From Phoronis ovalis (Eukaryota; Phoronida; Phoronidae), in NCBI GenBank assembly GCA_028565635.1, contig JAOXYB010058224.1, positions 1-10,931 on the forward strand: 10,931 bases of DNA, written 5' to 3'. Made by a program: the position numbers and the translations under genes. The notes under the pieces were generated by a model that saw only the letters and a program-made list of their open reading frames with translations, was not told the origin of the DNA and searched no databases. Shown in pieces: positions 1 through 8,001 of this stretch. How positions within the stretch are numbered: position 1 is the first letter of the stretch; every line of letters starts with the position of its first letter.

Positions 1-1369
1 AGTGGGGAACAGAGATGGCCTTCCAAGCTACATTAACAAATGGTTTATCTAACCATGAAACATGTAAAAAAAATATGCTGGTTTGCTATATAAAGCCATA
101 AAAAATTATCCTCGTTGAGTGCTTCTGTTATAAACAACAACAATTTTGATCTGCCTGGTAGAGGCATCTTGTGTTGACCTTGATCATTATTATGTAATCA
201 ATTAAAAGATAATTATTTAATTAACTGGTCCACCAATTTTCATTGTACTAGCTAGGTCATAACGTACTGGAGATATAAACAGAAGAAACTGTGAGGTCAC
301 ATTGAGTGCAAAAGACAGGGTAACTGCATGCTGAGTGCAAAAGTGGTCTGGATAGACACCTTGTACTACTGTCAACCACATATTAAGTTTTAGGGATAAA
401 GTGATCCACTTTTGGAGGTACACGATCTAGCCTGCCGATCTTTGACCAAGATAAAAGTTGGGAGTAGATAATATGAAAGTGGATATATATACGCACGTTC
501 CAATACATTTTCGCATGGGTGTAAAGTTTTCGAGCTGCCGGCCGGTACATACGGTAACTATGCATTTTAATTGCAACAGGAATTTTGGTTATATAATCTA
601 TTTAGCTTTTTTAGCAAATAAGAAAATCATGTTTTTCAAACATTAAATAATAACTCAAAGACTATTCATGGTATTCACAATTTGTTACGCGTATGTATCA
701 CATGACAGAAAGTCAGATAAAGCAGTGGCTCGAAGTGACGAATGGTATAACTGTTTTTTTATTGTGAACTTTGCTGGTACTTTACTAACTGGCGAGCCAC
801 CTTAACGTGTATTTAATTTATCAGTTTATGACATCATGACTACCAATGATCATGAATTTATTCACATATGACTTTTTTGTGCCCTAATTAATTATTTGTG
901 ATGTCAAAACGGTGCAAAAACTTCTCTCTATTAAACTTTGTTTTGTGTTTAATGAGAATTTGTAGTTGTAAATGAAAAAGCATTTTTAATTTAACATCTT
1001 AAATTCTTATCAAAATTTATTTCTTTACATAAGAAATTAATATTATAATAATAATTATTATCCAAATGCATACAGATACTTCGTATTAGTTAGATTTAAT
1101 TAAACCTAGGACATTCTACTTTTGTCTAACTTCTGCTGTATAGTTCACTTAAACCTACTTTTATTAGGTACTAACACTCATACTACCACAAGACTAACTC
1201 TTCAAACAGTAAGTTTGAACTCTTCCACCACTGAACACATTGAAACAAAAGATGGGGGGGGGCTGCTATTCACAGTGAATGTATATATGTGCCGCCCCAT
1301 AACCCTCCTTTTTTTAGCCTCCACTTATACTTAAGAGTATCATAGTTTTCGTGTTTATTTAACATTGTT

Positions 1370-1625
1370 TACAATGGGTGTGCTTTTTGCAATAAATTTT
1401 AACCATGGGGCATATATTTTCACCAAATGATTATTTACTGCAGGGGGATGCATTGTTGGGTGTAAATTTCCAGGATTTTGTTTACTGTTTATGCGTTATA
1501 AGGTGTACATTTGGGTGTACAATATAAGCATATTTTAGACGGGGAATGTTTTTTTTGCAAATAAATATTAGAATGGAGTATATTTTTGGAATGCTGTTTT
1601 TATCTTGGGGTAATTTTTTTACCTT
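1370..1625. repeat. Possible decayed minisatellite of G4-then-T-rich units
   Basis: Short words of the form RTGGGGNAT or GGGTGTA followed by T-rich runs recur on the plus strand at irregular 25-45 bp intervals (for example near 1375, 1406, 1441, 1457, 1513, 1540, 1573 and 1605). No two units align well, so this is a weak pattern and may be old repeat debris or compositional bias. Confidence 0.3.
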
Positions 1626-1851
1626 TGGCCTCAAACCCCCACCAACAATTTTTTGGAATGTACCCCCTGGGCAAAAGACCTGGTAGAACATACAGCCAAG
1701 ATCCAAGTCTCCAAAAAAAACTCAACAGAGAAGCATAAAAAGTGATAAAAAAGTTGGAATGTCACATGTATGCTAGAAATCACTCAGCATCCAGCCAGTG
1801 ACACTGCTGATGGTAATTAACACATACGCATTTCACTCAGCTAAAGCTCTG

Positions 1852-1883
1852 GATAACTGTTACAGTCCAGGGTTACAGTTATC
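1852..1883. repeat. 12-bp inverted repeat (one mismatch), 8-nt loop
   Basis: GATAACTGTTAC (1852-1863) pairs with GTTACAGTTATC (1872-1883) at 11 of 12 positions around AGTCCAGG. It lies about 50 nt past the candidate LRRC61 poly(A) signal on the minus strand. It could be a hairpin in a longer 3' UTR or a transcription pause element. It could also be a fragment of a mobile element. Confidence 0.55.
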
Positions 1884-1932
1884 AACTTGTCCAAATACAC
1901 GTATATCATAAAGAGTCACTTGCTTTATGGTT

Positions 1933-1938
1933 TTTATT
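1933..1938 (-). terminator. Candidate polyadenylation signal AATAAA for LRRC61
   Basis: AATAAA read on the minus strand, about 610 nt past the LRRC61 stop. It is the first canonical hexamer met in the transcribed direction. The sequence beyond it is only moderately T/G-rich, so this is a candidate only. Confidence 0.35.
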
Positions 1939-2546
1939 AAAAGTTTCCAGTGTTTCCTTGGAAACCTCTAACTGTGATTTACACCCAGCTAATAAATCTG
2001 AAATATAACAAAAAAATACTCATGGATGATACATGCAATACAATATTTCATCACAGAAGCAATTCAAGCCACCAGCAAGGTGTAGATAAGTTTTTAAAAT
2101 CTTTCAATAGATGGGGATACTCAGTTATAACTCCAGAATTTATCTAACTCAAGAACATTACCTGATGATGATCACACCATCAACTGGCATTAGTCAAATA
2201 CCTACTATTATGTTCTGATCATAGCACAGAAACTGTGATAATTGTAATTTCAAATTTGATTGACTAACTGGTTGGAGAAAATTTTAAGTTGAGTCAGAGT
2301 CTATAAACAGAGATACAATAAGATATAAAATTTGAAGGGTAGGTAAATCATAAAATGTGAGTTTTAAGCAATAAAGTGGAGATTTGCAGGATCTAAAATA
2401 GATTGATACAAGTAGACAAGTAACAGAAAAGGTCTCCAACTCTCAGCAAATTTCAATGCCAAATTATAAGGGGTGAAAATGAAGATTTGTCTTTTTCTAT
2501 ATAAAATAAATATCCACAGAAAATTAAGAGAATTCTGAAATTAATG
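1933..2546 (-). other. Probable 3' UTR of the LRRC61 gene
   Basis: After the TGA at 2549-2547, the first canonical AATAAA I find on the minus strand is at 1938-1933 (TTTATT on the plus strand), giving a 3' UTR of about 610 nt. The interval has no long reading frame and no obvious splice pair. It contains a 12-bp imperfect stem-loop near its distal end (1852-1883 lies just beyond the signal). The real cleavage site could differ, because A+T-rich DNA produces AATAAA by chance and the downstream GT-rich element is weak. Confidence 0.4.
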
Positions 2547-5500
2547 TCATTCCTTGCCTTCTAACTGCTTTTCTGCATCTGCTAAGCTTGACTTATCAAA
2601 AGCTGTCTCTTTCTTATTCCAGTAACCTGTTGGTAACCAGGGTGCTGGTAATGGTGTTTCCCTGACTGGGCCTTCTGTGTACGCACTGGCAGTTGAATAT
2701 TTGTTATCAAGTTCTTCACATAGCTTGAACAATTCACTACCTTTACCTTTGAGTCTCTCACCTACAGAAAGAGATATATAAGTTCTTCATGAAAATTATT
2801 TTACTCTATGGTCAAAGCTCAAATACACTTATAATTATACTGAAAGAAATAAAATGTATACCTAAAATAAATGCTTTTGATGTCATTACATGTCATTTTC
2901 ATGGCTTAAGTGTTGGTTTTTTAGTCCCTTTATTCACCAGAATGCAGCAACATTTAGTTTTGAAATAAACAAATTTTATCCTAAATTTTATTTACAGTAA
3001 ACTTGCCTGTTCTTTCTTATTTTCACAAGACACTAAAGAAGTTATAAATAGCTAGGTAACCAGTTCTTACAAGAAACAGAAATATAAAACGAAAATTTAC
3101 ATGGTGGCAAAATCTTTTCTTCACGGTAATTATCTAGTAACAGGACCCCATAGCCTCTTGGAAGCAAAAACAAAAAATATTCAAGACATAGTCATGACTT
3201 TAACTATGAGCATTCACAAGTTTTGCAAAATATTTCTGCACATCCAATGTTAATGGCACTTACCATCTAATATATAAATATTAGGAAGCATAGTTAAAGT
3301 ATCGTGTTTATAAGACGTATTCATGCATAAAGGGTTGCTTAAGTCATTAACTGTGTCTTTTAGGCGTAACTCTATAAAGTGGTCCAAGCAACTGACTGTC
3401 CTTAAGGTATCCACACTGTAATTTAAAGCTGAATATAATTACATGTTTGTTATAACTAGTAACTGGTTGAACTAATCCTTCACAAAACGTTTTGACATAA
3501 ACATCACAATCGAAATTTAAATTTTACTTCAGTGTGAATACAAAAGAAAAAAATAAATATTCATATATTAATTAATATTCCTTAACCAGGCTTGAGAATG
3601 TTAAAGAATTTAAATATTATTCGCACATGTACGTACCTTAAGTTTTTAAAATGTATGCCTGGAACTTTATCAAATGATGTGGTCAAAGTAGACCACAACA
3701 GAATGAATGAGATATACATTGTTACCCTAATGTTATTGTGTTGGATCTCTTACTGTTTAAAATTTACAATTAATTATTTTTCTTAAATTAAAACATGAAG
3801 GGACCAAACTGCAATTACACAGAAAATAAATTTATTATTGTTACCTTATGATATGCTATGTTTGAGAATAATTGCAATTAGCCACTTAGTTGTTGTAACT
3901 GTTCTTCAATGCAAATAAAAAGCAAAGTATTATGCATGATTATACCTTCCAATTAAATTTCCAGCAACGTTTAAACTTCTAAGATTGTCTAGTGATTGAA
4001 GTCCCTCTACAAGTAGAGAAAAACAAGAAGTTAAAAAAAAAAAACAATTTTCTGGGTCATTAAATACTATGCAAGTAGGCGGAGGCATGTATATTTGGAT
4101 TATTAGTATCAGTCATTTTTGAAACAAAATCCCTGAATAATTTTTACCATTCTAAAATATAGTGTGTTTTACATATTATTAAGTAATTCAGGATTCTACA
4201 TTTTTGTTGAGCTTACCTAGAGATGAAATTCTATTAGCTGCCAGATTCAGGTGAGATAAATTTGTTAAGCCACCTAACGGTATTAGACGACTGATGTCAT
4301 TTCGAGAAATATCTAGTCTTTCAAGAGAGGCACATTCGCCTATGCAACCTAAGTCTGAAATTCCTAAAATATAAAACTTGAGTTAATAGTAACGTTTATG
4401 CGGGTTTATTATAGCTTATAACAAAGAAGTTGGAAGGAACATTAATTGTTGTTGCATCGCATAGTGGAGAAAAACTTTAATGCTAACAATGCCTTAGGCG
4501 GTTCAGTACCAACAATGCTTCAAGGATTGTTCATACTGGACTGCGGATGTTGATCCTTTGCGTGGTTCAGTATTCATCATGACTGAGACTTGAAATCATT
4601 TTGCAGCTATTCTGGACTGTGCATAGGACTGTTGTTGATACTGGACACTATGAGGAATTGTTAGTATTGACTATTTTTGTGCTCATCTCTACTATAAACA
4701 ACTACACATCACATAAGATGAGGGTGCCAGTACAACTTCCTCTTTGCATAGCAATTGCACTCTACTGGAAATCAGTAAATTGCGTACTGCCAAGTGACGA
4801 CGTAAACCCGTGATTCAAAGTAATTCTAGTAGATGAAAAAATAATCTGTAGTCATGTTTTTATATGTACTCCCAGCTCATACTTCGCGCATGTTTTAATA
4901 ATATTCTGCAGTCATGGTATGTAGAATTTAGGACCCAATATGAAAGAACCCAACGAAACCTCAGATTAATTGATAATGTAGCAGTAGAAAAAGTTCAGTT
5001 GAAGAATGTTAGACTGAATACCTAAAGGTCCCAGGCTAGACCAATACCAATTTTGTTTGACATATTTTTTTAGTAAAGGCTCCCTTTCCAGGAGGCATTG
5101 GCAAGGACAATGGTCAAGTGACACTAACATCTAGTTTTATTTGAATTTTGTGAATTAATTCTTTTTTTTGTCAAATTTCTAAAAATTATTAAAAAGTATC
5201 AACTCTTCAGATTTATGTCTTTATTAAATAACACTGCAATTTAATTTAAAACAATTGTTAAAATAAGTCTCAGAAAAAAAAAAGAAAAAAAAAGGAAGGA
5301 CTGTTTCCAATAACCGTGTGCAATGATTAAGATAGAAGGCATCTAGACAACAGCTAGTTCCAATTACACCCAATCCTGAGTACTTAATGTAGTGTCACTT
5401 GTACACCCAGTAGGCCTATACATTACCCATGTCTTGAAGATGGAGGGTATGGATACTTTCAACTTCAAATTCTCCGCTCTGCGACTTCAGTAGGTTTTTT

Positions 5501-6094
5501 GTGAGCTTCCCATCTGGAAATTATATTTCGTACATTTTTATATTTACATATATACCATTAACCCCCACATTAACCCATGAGGATTACTTAGACGGTGTAT
5601 GGGGCAACCATGGATGTGCCGCTGTCCAGAATGCATCCGAAAAAATTCATATCTTGTGATCAAAGTAAAATTTCAAAACCTGAGATATGGTTTTGTAGTT
5701 ATATATGGAAAGATTTTTTTGTGCAACAGTTTCAACTCTGGCTTTAACTTAATACTGGTTAATATACATACTGGATTAATAAAGTAGTGGTTGATTTCAG
5801 TTCGAATTTTGGATTTCAAAAATGTAACCAAACTGTTGTCTCAGTGCGAGACACTTGCAGTATTTATAGGAAAACAAAGCACATTTATTCCGTTTATTTA
5901 ACTCAGAGTACGAATACTTTTGTTTGTCCATGATCTTTCATTTAACTTAAAATCATGACCTTCAGTTATTCACTGACATCTGATAAATAATGAATTTGAT
6001 TGATGTAAATAACTTTAAAATAATTTTTGACTTATTGAAATTTACATAATATAGTCAGTATAGAGGAGTTCTACTTACCAGAAACAAATGTCAT
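2547..6094 (-). CDS. LRRC61: LRRC61 orthologue, leucine-rich repeat protein (six coding exons, complete)
   Basis: The coding exons, in order of transcription on the minus strand, are 6094-6079, 5513-5427, 4363-4217, 4006-3946, 3415-3264 and 2761-2547. They total 678 nt, or 225 codons plus TGA. All five introns (565, 1063, 210, 530 and 502 bp) are GT-AG, with phases 1, 1, 1, 2, 1, and the frame stays open through every junction. The start ATG (6094-6092) has an in-frame TAA three codons upstream (6103-6101). Four SDS22-like repeats show a strict 22-residue step: Leu29, Leu51, Leu73, Leu95 and Asn56, Asn78, Asn100. The N-terminal LLKSQSGEFEVESI, the LSNPLC motif after the repeats (residues 129-134), the ILDGERLKGKGSE cap (152-164) and PWLPTGYW (195-202) each have a clear counterpart in vertebrate LRRC61. 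The human protein is about 259 residues; this one is shorter, mostly at both ends. There is no signal peptide or membrane segment, so it is probably an intracellular protein-binding scaffold. Its biochemical role is not established. The assignment rests on remembered family sequence, not a search. Confidence 0.93.
4841..4925. repeat. Degenerate 60-bp-spaced repeat in LRRC61 intron 2
   Basis: TCTGTAGTCATG (4845-4856) recurs as TCTGCAGTCATG (4905-4916), exactly 60 bp later, each preceded by an AATAAT-like stretch and followed by ATGTA. The match is 11 of 12 in the core and looser outside it. It appears to be part of a wider reiterated stretch from about 4490. Confidence 0.5.
5274..5293. repeat. 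Interrupted poly(A) tract, A10-G-A9
   Basis: A run of ten A, one G, then nine A, followed by GGAAGGA. On the minus strand, the transcribed strand of LRRC61, it is a T-rich tract in intron 2 about 135 nt after the exon 2 donor. It may be simple slippage or the tail of an old retroposed sequence. Confidence 0.7.
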
Positions 6095-6191
6095 TTTGAA
6101 TTATTTTGCCCAAACATAATAACAAAAAAAAACCTGGAATGTTTACAGGTGTGCCACGAAAATGTTACACTGACTTAACTGACTGCAGCGC

Positions 6192-6201
6192 ATTTCCGGT
6201 T
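6192..6201 (-). promoter_or_regulatory. ETS-like site AACCGGAAAT
   Basis: On the minus strand this reads AACCGGAAAT, close to the ETS/GABP core (ACCGGAAGT). It lies about 100 bp upstream of the LRRC61 ATG and in its orientation. ETS sites are typical of housekeeping and bidirectional promoters in animals. A single short match is weak evidence. Confidence 0.3.
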
Positions 6202-6342
6202 ATCTGAAAAGCATGTTACGCGGGCTGGAACTCCTTGTTTTCAATATAATTGTACCGAAACTTTAAACTAAGATGCATTTCCTCCATTTAATTATTACAC
6301 CATATTTATTTTATGCGCGCCGATTACTCAAGTATTACCTTA

Positions 6343-6407
6343 CCACATGACGTCAACAGATCACATGATCCAGACTGGCACTACCAGATCGATATAATAT
6401 CACATGA
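6343..6407. promoter_or_regulatory. Cluster of three M-box/CLEAR-like CACATG motifs
   Basis: TCACATGA occurs at 6361-6368 and 6400-6407, and CCACATGA at 6343-6350. TCACATGA (reverse TCATGTGA) is the classic MITF M-box, bound by the MITF/TFE family of bHLH-Zip factors. In vertebrates this family controls V-ATPase and lysosomal genes through related CLEAR sites (GTCACGTGAC). Three copies in 65 bp upstream of a V-ATPase gene is suggestive. One more TCACATGA occurs at 698-705, far from either promoter, so the motif alone is not diagnostic. Confidence 0.45.
6348..6355. promoter_or_regulatory. Perfect palindromic cAMP-response element TGACGTCA
   Basis: The 8-bp palindrome TGACGTCA is the full CREB/ATF consensus. 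It lies about 255 bp upstream of the LRRC61 ATG and about 125 bp before the subunit e leader donor. It overlaps a CCACATGA motif (6343-6350). Full-length CREs are common in animal promoters, and the position fits, but binding is inferred. Confidence 0.6.
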
Positions 6408-6429
6408 ACATTTTATGTAAAATCTTTTG

Positions 6430-6473
6430 AAAATTTCAGATCTTTCCGAAAAACAGTTCCTCACAGGAGTTAG
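6430..6473 (+). other. Non-coding leader (5' UTR) exon of the V-ATPase subunit e gene, 5' end approximate
   Basis: The first coding exon begins with a strong acceptor just 14 nt before its ATG, so an upstream leader exon must exist. The best donor nearby is TTAG|GTAAGTG with GT at 6474-6475, a near-perfect consensus, which makes an intron of 1514 bp (6474-7987). The 5' boundary cannot be seen in sequence; 6430 is a guess placing the start downstream of the CRE and M-box motifs. No ATG lies between 6430 and 6473, so no alternative N-terminus is offered by this exon. Confidence 0.5.
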
Positions 6474-7301
6474 GTAAGTGTATAAGGTATTCCTCAAAAC
6501 ATTCAAACATCGCTGATTTTACTGATACCTCAAATTATTTGACGGACAGTTTGGACTTATCAAAAGTAATTAACCAGATGAATAGTTATAATGGTTATAT
6601 GCAGGATGGCGACTAGTTTTATTTCAATACCGGTTTCTAGTATTACGTCTTTAGCAGTAGGCTGTTTAGCATGGAACCCATTACAGGATTCAATCCATGC
6701 AATTGTTTGAATTACTGATGTCATTTATAACACTGCCACTGCATAGTGTTACGAAGCATATGAAATGTTAAACACGATCATTTTAAATATCCCCTTTATT
6801 AGCCCTGAAAAACAAAACATTGAAACTTATGATCAGGAAATCTTTGATATGAAAGAATGGTTCCGTGCAGGAGTCCGGATGGAAGCTGTTTTTTTTTATA
6901 GATCCTATCATAACAGTGCAAGGCGTTTTTAATTGAATCGGGAGATGTATATAAAATGTTAAATTGAGGATTATGTGCCATGTCATCCTATTACCAGCCT
7001 CAGACTGTCACATGTAGAGGACATGTAAATCAGGGAGGTACAACAAACACAGGATCAAAAAAATTATCATGTGCATGGTAAACTGGGGAAAACAGCTTTT
7101 TGTGTGCTTCAAGAAATAAATCAGGCCCTTACTAAAACTTATATTAAAAGTAGTTTACATATTGAATATGTATTAAGTACAATATTGATAATTCAAAATG
7201 TATATATTCTCTATAAAGTAATAACCTGTATGTCATTTTATCGTTTATCTTGAAACTAGGATATATTAAACTCTTGTATATCCTAGCTTAAAACTATAAC
7301 A

Positions 7302-7368
7302 CATATTATTAAAACATTATTTCATCAGTTTTCATATTATTAAAAAAATATTTCATCAGTTTTCATAT
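7302..7368. repeat. 31-bp tandem repeat, two full copies plus a short third
   Basis: Copies at 7302-7332 and 7333-7363 differ at two of 31 positions, and CATAT at 7364-7368 starts a third. Each unit begins CATATTATTAAAA and ends TTTCATCAGTTTT. It lies in the leader intron of the V-ATPase subunit e gene. The high identity points to a recent slippage or duplication, and copy number may vary between individuals. Confidence 0.9.
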
Positions 7369-7397
7369 GCATTAATGTGTACACAGACATTTTATTA

Positions 7398-7420
7398 ATT
7401 AGGCCTAACCCAGGCCTAAT
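7398..7420. repeat. Perfect 9-bp inverted repeat ATTAGGCCT, 5-nt loop
   Basis: ATTAGGCCT (7398-7406) and AGGCCTAAT (7412-7420) are exact reverse complements around AACCC. Related GGCCTAA words recur at 7459-7465 and 7794-7800. The surrounding 7395-7485 stretch is C-rich and unlike the A+T-rich intron around it, which may mark a dispersed repeat inserted in the leader intron. Confidence 0.6.
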
Positions 7421-8001
7421 ATACCAAGTTGTGTGTTTCCGGTACCCCAACCTACCCTGGCCTAATTTTTAAGCCCGACCATAAGTTTTTATTTGCAGGC
7501 TAAGATAATTTTTTATCTATATATATACATTAAATATCATGCAGACAAAAAATTACGCTGAAAAATGAGTTGATTCAACAGAAAGCAGAGGGATTTCACA
7601 TTTATTAGAATATAGACTAAACTCACATTTAGTGTTTGTTTTTGCAGCCTGTACTTTACATATGCCAAACATACATGGTCATGCATGGTAGATCATGGGA
7701 ACTTCCAAATTTTCCATATACTTCTCTTCAATTAAATTTTAAAATTACTAGCTAAAAAATGCCAACCGACTCTACTAACTTTTTTTTTTAATAGGCCTAA
7801 GTGGAGTGTGTCTGGCCTTGTTACTGGTTTATGGTCAACATAAATTATACTTCAAACATAAATTTTAGTCCAAAACTGAATCATACTTATTAAGCCATGT
7901 TTGATATATTTTTACTGAATTGAGATAAGATCGAATGAACATTTATGCTGATATAAATTATACTGTTTAATGATTTTTTTTCCCTAGGCTTACCCATCAT
8001 C

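Larger units (their letters stand above)
1..1932. other. Gene-free A+T-rich region downstream of LRRC61
   Basis: I find no conserved protein, RNA gene or convincing splice structure in this stretch. It contains a 12-bp direct repeat TGAGTGCAAAAG (303-314, 332-343), an 8-bp inverted pair GTGGCTCG/CGAGCCAC (725-732, 793-800), a run of ten G (1254-1262 and neighbours) and a T/G-rich reiterated stretch at about 1370-1620. Short reading frames here have no recognisable similarity. Confidence 0.6.
4364..5426 (-). other. LRRC61 intron 2, the largest LRRC61 intron, with repeat debris
   Basis: This 1063-bp GT-AG intron has no gene that I can support. Its middle part (about 4490-4925) contains reiterated words such as GGTTCAGTA (4500-4508, 4564-4572) and CTGGAC (4537, 4612 and 4641 regions), plus the 60-bp-spaced repeat, and is less A+T-rich than its flanks. 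A dispersed element inserted in the intron is the likeliest reading. Confidence 0.45.
6095..6473. promoter_or_regulatory. Shared divergent promoter region of LRRC61 and V-ATPase subunit e
   Basis: This is the whole interval between the LRRC61 start codon (minus strand) and the splice donor of the subunit e leader exon (plus strand), so both transcription starts should lie in or near it. CpG dinucleotides are visibly more frequent between about 6160 and 6400 than in the flanks (for example GCGCGCC at 6315-6321 and ACGCGGG at 6218-6224). No convincing TATA box is positioned for either gene. That fits a CpG-type bidirectional promoter with dispersed starts. Recognisable motifs are listed separately. 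Promoter activity and start sites are inferred from gene geometry. Confidence 0.7.
6474..7987 (+). other. Leader intron of the V-ATPase subunit e gene
   Basis: This 1514-bp intron runs from GTAAGTG to TTTTTTTTCCCTAG. It holds the 31-bp tandem repeat and the GGCCTAA-rich patch, and otherwise A+T-rich sequence without a recognisable exon. First introns often carry enhancers, but nothing here marks one. An alternative leader exon inside it cannot be excluded. Confidence 0.5.

Noticed and set aside
698-705. Another TCACATGA motif
   Set aside because: It is more than 5 kb from the shared promoter with no gene start nearby; treated as background, and it tempers the M-box claim.
725-800. 8-bp inverted pair GTGGCTCG / CGAGCCAC about 60 bp apart, possible element ends
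   Set aside because: Too short, and no target-site duplication or further pairing outside the arms.
1482-1706. Open frame of 74 codons on the minus strand
   Set aside because: Composition is low-complexity and it lies in the T/G-rich reiterated stretch; no similarity to a known protein is apparent.
2163-2218. Box C-like GATGATGA and box D-like CTGA, a possible C/D snoRNA
   Set aside because: No terminal stem of useful length brackets the boxes and no clear C'/D' pair is present; such short words are expected by chance.
4601-4813. Open frame of 70 codons on the plus strand
   Set aside because: It lies inside LRRC61 intron 2 on the opposite strand, in a reiterated block, with no recognisable domain and no splice or promoter support.
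5599-5787. Plus-strand frame with a Cys-rich start (MCRCPEC)
   Set aside because: It is in LRRC61 intron 1 on the opposite strand. The spaced cysteines look zinc-finger-like, but the rest is A+T-driven hydrophobic sequence with no domain.
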